This document shows positions 18,567 to 26,398 of a stretch of DNA of 64,000 bases, in pieces (the stretch's first letter is position 1; every line of letters starts with the position of its first letter). The stretch lies in the NCBI RefSeq assembly GCF_000519125.1, contig NZ_JAEX01000002.1:434001-498000 (forward strand), read 5' to 3'. Position numbers and translations under genes: made by a program. This DNA comes from Desulfocurvus vexinensis DSM 17965. GTDB taxonomy: Bacteria > Desulfobacterota > Desulfovibrionia > Desulfovibrionales > Desulfovibrionaceae. Below the pieces are notes generated by a model. The model searched no databases. It saw only the letters and a program-made list of their open reading frames with translations, and was not told where the DNA came from.

Positions 18567-20239
18567 AGGGCGTCCAGCTTGCCCTGGACCCGCACCTCGC
18601 CGGGGCGCAGCTCCAGGCTGTTGCGGTAGCCCTCGCGGGCCTTGTCGCGCAGGCCCATGCGCGCGGCGATGTCGCCGTAGTGCTCCCAGATATCGGCCTC
18701 GTCGGCCACGTGCTCCACGGCGCGCCGCACCAGCTCCCAGGCCTTGCGCGTGTCGCCCAGGCGGAAATGGACCCAGGCCAGGGAGTCGATGATGTAGCCG
18801 TTGTCGGGCTCGATTTCCAGGGCCCTGCTGACGAGCATCAGGGCGCGTTCCAGTTCGCGGCCCTGGTCGGCCAGCATGTAGCCCAGGAAGTTCAGGGCGT
18901 CGGCGTGCTCGGAGTCGATGGTGATGATCTGCTCCATCACCTCCAGCCCTTCGTCGGTGCGCCCCAGCTTCTCCAGCACCACGCCCCGGGAGTAGAGCAG
19001 TTGCGTGTCCTCGGGCCAGCGCGACACGGCCTTGTCCAGCACGGCCAGGGCCTGGGCGTTGTCGCCCTGGCGCTGGTGGTAGCCGGCTTCCAGCAGCGGA
19101 TACTGGCTCTGGTCCGGGTAGCGGTCGGCAAGCTCGTGGATGAGGTCCAGGGCCTGCTCGGTTTCGCCCTTGTCCAGGAGCAGGTGGATGCGGAACTGGG
19201 CGGCGCGGTGGTAGTTGGGGTCGGTGTCGGGGATACGCTCCAGGTAGCGGATGGCCCGGCCCGCGTCGCTGTCGCCCTCGTAGGCCAGCACGGCCATGGA
19301 GAACCAGATGCGGTCGGGCGCGTCGCCGCGCTCGGACAGCGGGACGAGCACGGCCCGGGCCTGCTCGTAGAACTTTTCGTCCATGAACAGGGCCGCAGCT
19401 TCCAGGGCGTAGGCCGCGTCTGTGGGGCCCTTGCGGTAGATTTCCAGCGCCCGGTCGGGCTGGTTGAGCTTGAGGTTCAGGCTGATGAGCCGCAAGTGGA
19501 CCTCGCTGCCCGTCTCGCCCAGGTCCAGCAGGCGGGTGTAGACCTTTTCGGCCTCCAGGTAGTTGCCGTCCACCTCGAACAGGTAGGCCAGCTCGGCCCA
19601 GGCCTCGACGAAGAACACGTCCTTGGTCACGGCCTCGCGCAGCATCTCGCGGGCCTGGCGGTTCAGGCCCAGGCCCGCGCTGGCCTTGGCGCTGTAGTAG
19701 AGGATGGCCGCGTTGCGCTCGGCAGGGGGGATGGAGCGCAGGTTTTCCAGGGCCTGGGCGTGCTGCCCGGCGTCGAGGTGGATGAGGGCCATGTCCTTGT
19801 AGGCCGTCCAGTCCTGCGGGTTGCGGGCCAGATAGTCGCTCATGGTCGCGATGGCGTCGTCGTGGCGCCGCTCGGCGTAGTAGGTGTTGGCCAGGGCCAC
19901 GGCCAGCTCGCGCGAGCCCGGGTAGCGGGAGATGCCGTCCTTGAGCAGCACGCGGGCCTCGTCCACGCGCCCGGCGCGCCACAGGAAGTCGGCCCCCTGG
20001 CGGAACACGCTTTCGCGCGGGTCCAGGCGCAGCAGGGCGTCCAGGGCGTCCTGGGCGTCGGCGTCGTTGCCTGCGCGCCGGGCCTCCTCGAACTTCAGGT
20101 AGTTGTAGGCGGCCTCGGCCCGGGGCGAGCGCTCGGCCACGGGCACGGCGGGCGGGGCGGTGTCGGGGCGCAGGGGCGCGCACGAGGCCGCCCCGAGCGC
20201 GGCCAGGAGAACGAGGATGGCTGCTGTATGGCGATGCAT
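18563..20239 (-). CDS. TPR-repeat lipoprotein
   Basis: 558 residues beginning with a lipoprotein signal (MHRHTAAILVLLAALGAASC, acylated Cys20) and then almost wholly tetratricopeptide repeats. Repeats are visible from EAAYNYLKFEEARRAGNDADA to the last one (ADIWEHYGDIAARMGLRDKAREGYRNSL), roughly 12-14 copies. This is a scaffold for protein contacts in the periplasm, anchored to a membrane. It is translationally coupled to the LolB-like gene (GTGA overlap) and lies 55 nt after the HD protein gene. Partners are unknown; a role in outer-membrane assembly is plausible from the pairing. Confidence 0.82.
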   Translation of the reverse strand: MHRHTAAILVLLAALGAASCAPLRPDTAPPAVPVAERSPRAEAAYNYLKFEEARRAGNDADAQDALDALLRLDPRESVFRQGADFLWRAGRVDEARVLLKDGISRYPGSRELAVALANTYYAERRHDDAIATMSDYLARNPQDWTAYKDMALIHLDAGQHAQALENLRSIPPAERNAAILYYSAKASAGLGLNRQAREMLREAVTKDVFFVEAWAELAYLFEVDGNYLEAEKVYTRLLDLGETGSEVHLRLISLNLKLNQPDRALEIYRKGPTDAAYALEAAALFMDEKFYEQARAVLVPLSERGDAPDRIWFSMAVLAYEGDSDAGRAIRYLERIPDTDPNYHRAAQFRIHLLLDKGETEQALDLIHELADRYPDQSQYPLLEAGYHQRQGDNAQALAVLDKAVSRWPEDTQLLYSRGVVLEKLGRTDEGLEVMEQIITIDSEHADALNFLGYMLADQGRELERALMLVSRALEIEPDNGYIIDSLAWVHFRLGDTRKAWELVRRAVEHVADEADIWEHYGDIAARMGLRDKAREGYRNSLELRPGEVRVQGKLDAL

Positions 20240-20294
20240 GGCGCTGTGTCGTGTCCTTCGTATGCGGGGTTGCCGCGTGTGTGCTCCGGCGCGC

Positions 20295-21065
20295 TCAGGG
20301 CCGGGAAGCGTCGGAAAGCTCTTTGGCCGCCAGGGCTTGCAGTTTCGCGTGCAGCTCCTCGCCCAGGGCCAGCCCCAGTTCGATGAACCTTGGCCCGAAG
20401 GTGCGGCCCGTGGCGGTGCGGAAGGTTCCGGCCACCTCGCGGATCTTGGCCACCCCGGCGGGGAAGCGGCGCAGGATGTCGGCCACGGGCACCTCGTTGT
20501 AGTCGCACATCTCCCACAGGGTGGTGCTGAAATTGTCCGGCCCCCAGCGGAATTTGTCGGCGTCGTACAGCGCGCCCGAGAGCAGGGCCGCCTCGGGGTC
20601 GGCGGTGTCGCGGCGCGTGGTGAAGGCCTCGTGGTCGCTGATGGCGAAGGCCACGCGGGCGAGGTCTTCGGGGGCCAGGGGATAGTCGGCCAGGATGGAG
20701 GTGGACAACTCGGCACCCCGGGCGGCGTGGTCGTCCTCCAGGCGGCAGATGTCGTGCAGCAGCCCGGCCAGATGGGCCAGCAGGGCCAGGTGCCGGGCCC
20801 GGGCGATGTCGCCCTGGCGCATCTCGGCCAGCACGATGGCCCCGGCTTCGATGGCCACCTTCTTGGCGTGGTCGATGCCGTGGCCGTAGTCGTCGTAGAG
20901 GAAGGGGATCACGTCCTCCTGCAGGCGCACCAGCAGGGGGTTGTCGAAGAACGTCGAGCGGGAGTAGTCCAGCTCGCGGGCGCACTGGGTGTAGAAGCCC
21001 GGCATCTCCTGGCGGGCGACCATGGCCCGGGCCTCGGTCTTCATGCGGGCAAGCAGCTTATTCAT
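20295..21065 (-). CDS. HD-domain phosphohydrolase
   Basis: 256 residues containing the HD metal-site signature: GHGIDHAKKVAIEAGAIV (first His), LLAHLAGLLHDICRLEDDHAARGAE (HD pair), and SDHEAF. Such enzymes hydrolyse nucleotides or phosphate esters with a bound metal; the substrate cannot be read here. The start codon lies inside the last codons of rpoH (8-bp overlap), so the two are translationally coupled, an unusual partner for a heat-shock sigma factor. Confidence 0.82.
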   Translation of the reverse strand: MNKLLARMKTEARAMVARQEMPGFYTQCARELDYSRSTFFDNPLLVRLQEDVIPFLYDDYGHGIDHAKKVAIEAGAIVLAEMRQGDIARARHLALLAHLAGLLHDICRLEDDHAARGAELSTSILADYPLAPEDLARVAFAISDHEAFTTRRDTADPEAALLSGALYDADKFRWGPDNFSTTLWEMCDYNEVPVADILRRFPAGVAKIREVAGTFRTATGRTFGPRFIELGLALGEELHAKLQALAAKELSDASRP

Positions 21066-22110
21066 CGGCCTCGATCCAGTCCTGTGAAAAGTCGTCGATG
21101 TTGTCGGAAAGCTGTTTCTTGATCTTCAGCAGCAGGCGGGCCTCGATCTGGCGCACGCGCTCGCGGGTGATGCCGTAGCGCTCGCCGATCTCGCGCAGGG
21201 GCACGGGCGAGTCCGAGAGCAGGCGCAGTTCCAGGATGTCGCGCTCCTTGTCCGACAGCAAGGGCACGATGGCCCGCAGGTGCCGGTGCAGGACGTCGGC
21301 GATCTCGCCCTGGGCCAGGGAATCCTCCACGCCGGGGGTCAGGGCGGGCAGGAAGTCCATGCGCGTGGCCCCGCCGCCGTCGTCGGACAGGGGCAGGTCC
21401 AGGGACATGTCCTGGCGCGCCAGGCGCTGGTCCATCTCGATGACCACGTCCTCGGACACACCGAGGTTCTTGGACAGGGTGGCCGTGTCGGGGTCGAAGC
21501 CCTGGCTGATGAGCCGCTGGCGTTCCTTGTTCAGGTTGTAGAAGAGTTTGCGCTGGGCCTGGGTCGTCCCTATCTTCACCAGCCGCCAGTTGTCCATGAT
21601 GAACTTCAGGATGTAGGCCTTGATCCAGAAGGCGGCGTAGTAGGAGAACTTGATGCCCTTGTCCGGGTCGAACTTCTGCACGGCGCGCATCAGGCCCACG
21701 TTGCCTTCCTGGATCAGGTCCAGCACGTTCTGCATCCAGCGGCGCTGGAAGTCCATGGCGATCTTGACCACCAGGCGCAGGTGCGAGGAGACCAGCCGGA
21801 AGGCCGCGTCGGAGTCGCCCTCGTCGCGCACGCGCCGGGCCAGCTCGAATTCCTCCTCGGGGGCCAGCAGGCCGAACTTGCCGATTTCGCGCAGGTAGAG
21901 GTGCAGCGGGTCGCGGGTGGCGACGGCGCCGGCGGGTGTCGGCAGCAGCTCGAACACGTCCGTGTCGTCCAGGCCGGGGTCGTCGTCCAGCTCGGGGTCG
22001 AGGATGTCCTCGTCCTCCTCGCGGGCGTCCTCCTCGGGCGGCAGGACTTCGGGCGTCTCGGCCTGGGGGCCTGGCGTCTTGTCATGCATTGTACGGGATC
22101 CGTGTGTCAT
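21058..22110 (-). CDS. rpoH: RNA polymerase sigma-32 factor
   Basis: Directs RNA polymerase to heat-shock promoters. 350 residues (343 if the in-frame ATG at 22089 is used). After an unusual acidic N-terminal extension of about 60 residues (EEDAREEDEDILDPELDDDPGLDD) come region 1.2 (RDPLHLYLREIGKF), region 2 (LIQEGNVGLMRAVQKFDPDKGIKFSYYA), the RpoH-box-like TTQAQRKLFYNLNKER, and region 4 with the HTH ITRERVRQIEARLL. The sigma-32 rather than housekeeping identity rests on the RpoH box and size. It is divergent from metH; AT-rich DNA with an inverted repeat lies between them. Confidence 0.88.
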   Translation of the reverse strand: MTHGSRTMHDKTPGPQAETPEVLPPEEDAREEDEDILDPELDDDPGLDDTDVFELLPTPAGAVATRDPLHLYLREIGKFGLLAPEEEFELARRVRDEGDSDAAFRLVSSHLRLVVKIAMDFQRRWMQNVLDLIQEGNVGLMRAVQKFDPDKGIKFSYYAAFWIKAYILKFIMDNWRLVKIGTTQAQRKLFYNLNKERQRLISQGFDPDTATLSKNLGVSEDVVIEMDQRLARQDMSLDLPLSDDGGGATRMDFLPALTPGVEDSLAQGEIADVLHRHLRAIVPLLSDKERDILELRLLSDSPVPLREIGERYGITRERVRQIEARLLLKIKKQLSDNIDDFSQDWIEADE

Positions 22111-22204
22111 ATTTTCGTCGTGCTGTCATGTGCGGGCAGAGGGGGAGGCGGACCGGGGCGGGCCGCAAGGAGCCGCGGCTTCCGGCGGCGCCGCAAAAAG
22201 AAAC

Positions 22205-22231
22205 GGTATAGTTTTTGTTTGGCCTTTTCAA
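22205..22231 (-). promoter_or_regulatory. possible rpoH promoter
   Basis: On the minus strand TTGAAA is followed after 15 nt by TATACC within an AT-rich island that stands out from the surrounding DNA. The spacer is short of the ideal 17, so the match is tentative. It would give a leader of about 90 nt. Confidence 0.3.
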
Positions 22232-22248
22232 TGATTTTGGTTAATCAT
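22231..22248. promoter_or_regulatory. inverted repeat in the rpoH/metH divergent region
   Basis: ATGATT-N6-AATCAT, a perfect 6-bp inverted repeat in the AT-rich part of the 226-nt gap between divergent rpoH and metH. The placement suits a regulator binding site that could affect either gene. Confidence 0.35.
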
Positions 22249-22336
22249 CACTCCCTCCGGGGCGCGCGGGAATGCCCGCCCCTGGCCGCTTCCCGGGCGC
22301 TTCCCGGGCCCAGACAACCTCAATGGAGAACAACCC

Positions 22337-24745
22337 TTGCCTGATTTTCGCCGCCTTCTGGCCGACGGGCTGGTCCATCTTTTCGATGGCGGAATGGGCA
22401 CCCTGCTCCAGGCCAGGGGCCTGAAGTCCGGGCAGTCGCCCGAGATGTTCGGCCTGGCCAACCCCGAGGCCGTGGAGAGCGTCCACCGCGACTACGTGGC
22501 CGCCGGGTCCCGGGTGGTGACCACCAACACCTTCGGCGGCACGGCCTTCAAGCTCGGCTTCGGGCAGGACCCGGTGGGCGTCTCGCGGGCCATGGCCGCC
22601 TGTGCGCGGCGCGCGGCGGGCGAGCACGCCTTCGTCGCGGGCAGCGTCGGCCCCACGGGCCATTTCGTCAAGCCCATGGGCGACGTGGGCTTCCGCGAGC
22701 TGGTGGCGGCCTTCGCGGCCCAGGTGCGCGGGCTGGCCGAGGGCGGGGCGGACCTCATCCTCGTGGAGACGCAGTTCGACCTGGCCGAAGCCCGGGCCGC
22801 AGTCATCGCCGCGCGCGAGACCTGCGACCTGCCCGTGGCCGTGTCCATGACCTTCGACAAGGGCGCCTGCCTCACGGGCACCGCCCCGCTGACCTTCATC
22901 GACACCATGCAGAACATGGGCGTCGAACTTCTGGGCACCAATTGCAGCGCTGGGCCCGAGCAGATGCTGGACGTGGTGCGGGCCATGCTGCCGCGCCTGT
23001 CCACGCCGCTGGTGGTGCAGCCCAACGCCGGCCTGCCCGAGCTGGACGACCAGGGCCGCACCGTGTTCCGCCTGGGGCCCGAGGAGTTCGCGGCCCAGGT
23101 CATGGGCTTCGTGGACATGGGCGCCAAGTTCCTGGGCGGCTGCTGCGGCACCACGCCGGAGCACATCCGCGCCGTGGGCGCGCGCCTGGGCCAGCGGGCC
23201 TGGGTCCTGCCCGAGCCGCCCGAGCCGCCGTGTCTGGTGGTCACTTCACGTTTTGCCTCCGTGCCCCTGGGCCACGGGCGGCCCGCCGTGATCATCGGCG
23301 AGCGCATCAACCCCACGGGCAAGAAGGAGCTCACCGCCCAGCTCCAGGAGGGCCGCTTCGACGAGGCCGTGCGCCTGGCCGAGGAGCAGGTGCAGGCCGG
23401 GGCGCGCATCCTGGACGTGAACGTGGGCGCGCCCATGGTGGACGAAGCCGCGCTTTTGCCCGCCCTGGTGCAGACCCTGGCCACCCGCGTGCAGGCCCCG
23501 CTGTGTATCGACTCCACGGACATCGGCGCCGTGCGCGCCGCCCTGGACGCCTACCCCGGCTCGCCTCTGGTCAACTCCATCAGCGGCGAGCCCGGGCGCA
23601 TGGAAGAGCTGGGGCCGCTGTGCCGCCTCTACGGCGCGCCGTTCATCCTTTTGCCCCTCAAGGGCCGCAAGCTGCCCGTCACGGCCGCCGAGCGGCTGGA
23701 CGTGGTGGAGGAACTGCTGGCCCAGGCCGAGGGCCTGGGCATCCCCCGGCGGCTCATCGTGGTGGACGCGCTGGTGCTCACGGTGTCGTCCAAGCCGCAG
23801 TCGGCCCTGGCCTGCTTCGAGGTCATCCGTCAGTGCCGCGAGCGCTGGGGGCTGGCCACCACCTGCGGGCTGTCCAACATCTCCTTCGGCCTGCCCGCGC
23901 GCGAGCTGCTCAACTCGTCGTTTTTGACCATGGGCTTGGCCCACGGGCTGACCTCGTTCATTGCCAACCCCGGGTCGGCCCGGCTGCGCGAAAGCCTGGC
24001 CAGCGCCGAGGTGCTGCTGGCGCGCGACCCCCAGGCCGCGTCGTTCGTGGCGGGCTTCTCGGGCTGGACGCCGGGTGCGGGCGGCGGCCCGGCCCAGGGC
24101 GGCCCCGGCTCCGGCCCCGCCGAGCCGGTGAAGACCCTGGGCGACGCCGTGATCCGCGGCGCCAAGGACTCCATCTGTGCCATGATCGACGCCGAGCTGG
24201 CCCAGGGCGCGGACCCCTTCGCCCTGGTCAACGGCCAGCTCATCCCAGCCATCACCGAGGTGGGCGAGAAGTACGAGCGCAAGGAATACTTCCTGCCCCA
24301 GTTGCTGCAATCCGCCGAGACCATGCAGGCCGCCTTCAGCCACCTGAAGCCCCTGCTGGAAGCCGCAGGCGGCGCCCCGCGGGCCAAGGTCGTCATGGCC
24401 ACGGTGGAGGGCGACATCCACGACATCGGCAAGAACATCGTCATCCTCATGCTGCGCAACAACGGCTTCGAGGTCATCGACCTGGGCAAGGACGTGCCCG
24501 CCGCGCGCATCGTGGAGGCCGCCGAGCGCGAGGGCGCCTCGCTCATCGGCCTGTCGGCGCTGATGACCACCACCATGGTCCGCATGCGCGACACGGTGGA
24601 GCTGGTGCGCGAGAAGGCGCTGCCCTGCCGCGTGCTGGTGGGCGGCGCGGTGGTGACCCAGGATTTCGCCGACTCCATCGGGGCCGACGGCTACACGCCC
24701 GACGCCGTGAGCTGCGTGAAACTCGCCAAGGATCTGACCGCCTGA
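22337..24745 (+). CDS. metH: cobalamin-dependent methionine synthase (short form, no reactivation domain)
   Basis: Transfers a methyl group from methyltetrahydrofolate to homocysteine through cobalamin. 802 residues in order: homocysteine methyltransferase barrel with zinc ligands Cys203, Cys269 and Cys270; pterin-binding barrel from IGERINPTGKKEL (about 315); a Gly/Pro linker near 575-595; B12 cap; and the cobalamin domain with GDIHDIGKN (cobalt-binding His695). The AdoMet-binding reactivation domain of E. coli-type MetH is absent, so reactivation must come from elsewhere. The start is a TTG with GGAGA 7 nt upstream; no better start fits the barrel's first strand. I see no cobalamin or SAM riboswitch upstream. 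Confidence 0.93.
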   Translation: MPDFRRLLADGLVHLFDGGMGTLLQARGLKSGQSPEMFGLANPEAVESVHRDYVAAGSRVVTTNTFGGTAFKLGFGQDPVGVSRAMAACARRAAGEHAFVAGSVGPTGHFVKPMGDVGFRELVAAFAAQVRGLAEGGADLILVETQFDLAEARAAVIAARETCDLPVAVSMTFDKGACLTGTAPLTFIDTMQNMGVELLGTNCSAGPEQMLDVVRAMLPRLSTPLVVQPNAGLPELDDQGRTVFRLGPEEFAAQVMGFVDMGAKFLGGCCGTTPEHIRAVGARLGQRAWVLPEPPEPPCLVVTSRFASVPLGHGRPAVIIGERINPTGKKELTAQLQEGRFDEAVRLAEEQVQAGARILDVNVGAPMVDEAALLPALVQTLATRVQAPLCIDSTDIGAVRAALDAYPGSPLVNSISGEPGRMEELGPLCRLYGAPFILLPLKGRKLPVTAAERLDVVEELLAQAEGLGIPRRLIVVDALVLTVSSKPQSALACFEVIRQCRERWGLATTCGLSNISFGLPARELLNSSFLTMGLAHGLTSFIANPGSARLRESLASAEVLLARDPQAASFVAGFSGWTPGAGGGPAQGGPGSGPAEPVKTLGDAVIRGAKDSICAMIDAELAQGADPFALVNGQLIPAITEVGEKYERKEYFLPQLLQSAETMQAAFSHLKPLLEAAGGAPRAKVVMATVEGDIHDIGKNIVILMLRNNGFEVIDLGKDVPAARIVEAAEREGASLIGLSALMTTTMVRMRDTVELVREKALPCRVLVGGAVVTQDFADSIGADGYTPDAVSCVKLAKDLTA

Positions 24746-24762
24746 GCCCGGAGGCTTTGCCC

Positions 24763-25302
24763 ATGCTCCTGCTTCTGCGCCCGCTGCTGCGGGCCCTGGC
24801 CCTGACCCTGGCCCTGGCCGCCGTGGCGGCCCCCGCCCTGGCGGCCTCCTCCGCGCCGCAGCAGCCCGCCGCCGTGCAGGACGCCGCCGCCACCACCGCC
24901 GCCGGGGACGCCGTCCTCGGCCCCATGGATGTGGTGCGCCTCATGGCCCGGGCCAAGGGCAAGGTGACCGTCCTGAACTTCTGGGCCTCGTGGTGCGCGC
25001 CGTGCCGCGCCGAGATTCCCGAGCTCAACGCCGTGCGCCGCGCTTTCGGCGAGGACAAGCTCGTGCTGCTCGGCCTTTCCGTGGACGAGGACCCCGGGGC
25101 CTACGCCCGCTTCGTGGCCAAGACGGAGTTCACCTACCCCGTGCACCTGGTGGACGACGGCGTGGCCGCCATGTACCGCGTGGGCGCCATCCCGCGCATC
25201 GTGGTCTACGACACCAAGGGCGAGCTGGCCGTTTCCCACGAGGGCGGCATGCCCGCCCAGACCCTCAAGAACCTCGTTACCACGCTGCTGACGGAGAACT
25301 GA
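24763..25302 (+). CDS. TlpA-family thioredoxin-like protein, exported
   Basis: 179 residues with a signal peptide (hydrophobic core about 5-25, cleavage near ALA) and one thioredoxin-like domain. The redox motif FWASWCAPCRAEIPEL places the active cysteines at 78 and 81. The cis-Pro region is VGAIPRIVVYD. TlpA/ResA proteins reduce disulfides in the periplasm, often for cytochrome c maturation. GGAGG precedes the start 17 nt after metH, so it may ride on the metH transcript, though the functions are unrelated. Confidence 0.88.
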   Translation: MLLLLRPLLRALALTLALAAVAAPALAASSAPQQPAAVQDAAATTAAGDAVLGPMDVVRLMARAKGKVTVLNFWASWCAPCRAEIPELNAVRRAFGEDKLVLLGLSVDEDPGAYARFVAKTEFTYPVHLVDDGVAAMYRVGAIPRIVVYDTKGELAVSHEGGMPAQTLKNLVTTLLTEN

Positions 25303-25306
25303 TCCC

Positions 25307-25774
25307 GTGGCCGAACTCTACATCCGCAAGGCCAAGATGCAGGACGTGCGCGCCATCCACGGCCTGCTCATGCAGTGCGCCGGGCGCGGCGAGCTGCTGC
25401 CCCGGTCGCTGTCCGACCTCTACCAGCGCCTGCGCGACTTCTTCGTGCTCGTCTCGCGCGAGGACGACTCCGTGCTCGGCTGCTGCGCGTTCGCCATCTG
25501 CTGGGAAAACCTGGGCGAAATCCGCTCCCTGGTCGCGGTGCCCGAGGTCCAGAAGCAGGGCTGGGGCCGCAGGCTGGTGGAGGCCTGCCTGTCCGAGGCG
25601 GTGCTCTTCGGGGTCTACCGCGTGTTCACCCTGACCTACGTGCCGGGCTTCTTCGCCCGCCTGGGCTTCGAGGAGGTCAGCAAGGACGTGTTGCCCCAAA
25701 AGGTCTGGGCCGATTGCCTGAACTGCCCCAAGTTCCCCGAATGCGACGAGATCGCCATGCTCCTGACCCTGTAG
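25307..25774 (+). CDS. GNAT N-acetyltransferase, resembling short-form N-acetylglutamate synthase
   Basis: 155 residues forming one GNAT domain. The acetyl-CoA site appears as VAVPEVQKQGWGRRLVEACL, preceded by CWENLGEIRSLV and followed by LTYVPGFFARLGFEEV. This arrangement, with the N-terminal GRGELLPRSLSDLYQRLRDF, resembles the single-domain ArgA-type N-acetylglutamate synthases of actinobacteria and deltaproteobacteria, which would start arginine synthesis. The start is a GTG only 4 nt after the tlpA-like stop. The arginine role is an inference from family resemblance. Confidence 0.78.
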   Translation: MAELYIRKAKMQDVRAIHGLLMQCAGRGELLPRSLSDLYQRLRDFFVLVSREDDSVLGCCAFAICWENLGEIRSLVAVPEVQKQGWGRRLVEACLSEAVLFGVYRVFTLTYVPGFFARLGFEEVSKDVLPQKVWADCLNCPKFPECDEIAMLLTL

Positions 25775-25781
25775 GATGCAC

Positions 25782-25810
25782 TTGAACTTTTTCGTACAAC
25801 CTGCCACAAT
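25782..25810 (+). promoter_or_regulatory. probable sigma-70-type promoter of hpt
   Basis: TTGAAC, 17 nt, CACAAT, in a small AT-rich patch directly after the acetyltransferase stop. Four of six bases match in each box with ideal spacing. The predicted transcript starts about 20 nt before the hpt ATG. Confidence 0.45.
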
Positions 25811-25835
25811 CACAGCATATAAAGGATTCGCCTGC

Positions 25836-26354
25836 ATGACCGACAAGATGAGGACGGTGATCAGCCCGGAGCAGATCGAGGCCAGGGTGCGTGAACTGGG
25901 GGCCGAGATCACCGGCGTCTACCAGGGCCAGCCCCTGACTGTGGTCTGCGTGCTCAAGGGCGCCTTCCTGTTCTTTGCCGACCTGGTGCGCCGCATCGAC
26001 CTGGACCTGGAGCTGGAGTTCATCCGCCTGGCCAGCTACGGCAGCGGCACCAGCAGCGGCGAGCTGGTGTTCTCCAAGGACCTGGAGACCACCATCCAGG
26101 GCAAGAATGTCCTCGTGGTCGAGGACATCGTGGACAGCGGCCGGTCCATGGACTTCCTTTTGCGCACGTTTGCCGAGCGCAAGCCGCGCAGCCTGCGCCT
26201 GGCCGCCCTGGTGGACAAGCACGAGCGCCGCGAGGTGCCCCTGGATGTGGATTTCGCCGGATTCAGGCTGGATAAAGGCTTCATCGTCGGCTATGGCATG
26301 GACTACGCCGAGCATTATCGCCAGCTTGGCGGCATCTTCGAAATCGAGTCCTGA
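25836..26354 (+). CDS. hpt: hypoxanthine phosphoribosyltransferase
   Basis: Salvages hypoxanthine/guanine to nucleotides with PRPP. 172 residues; the PRPP-binding loop reads VLVVEDIVDSG (about 90-100), preceded by VCVLKGAFLFFADL and RLASYGSGTSSGE. The C-terminal VDFAGFRLDKGFIVGYGMDYAEHYR is typical of HPRT. I chose the ATG at 25836, preceded by AAAGGA at 9 nt; a longer frame upstream contains the promoter-like boxes instead. Confidence 0.94.
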   Translation: MTDKMRTVISPEQIEARVRELGAEITGVYQGQPLTVVCVLKGAFLFFADLVRRIDLDLELEFIRLASYGSGTSSGELVFSKDLETTIQGKNVLVVEDIVDSGRSMDFLLRTFAERKPRSLRLAALVDKHERREVPLDVDFAGFRLDKGFIVGYGMDYAEHYRQLGGIFEIES

Positions 26355-26398
26355 GGCCCCGGCTCCCACGGGCCGGGACGAAGCATTGCGAGTCGCCC

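Noticed and set aside
21058-22110. Calling the sigma factor RpoD
   Set aside because: Too short, and the QRKLFYNLN segment is of the RpoH-box type; region 1.1 and the non-conserved region of RpoD are missing.
22111-22336. Cobalamin or SAM riboswitch upstream of metH
   Set aside because: I looked for B12-box and SAM-I core elements and found none; only AT-rich DNA and a small palindrome.
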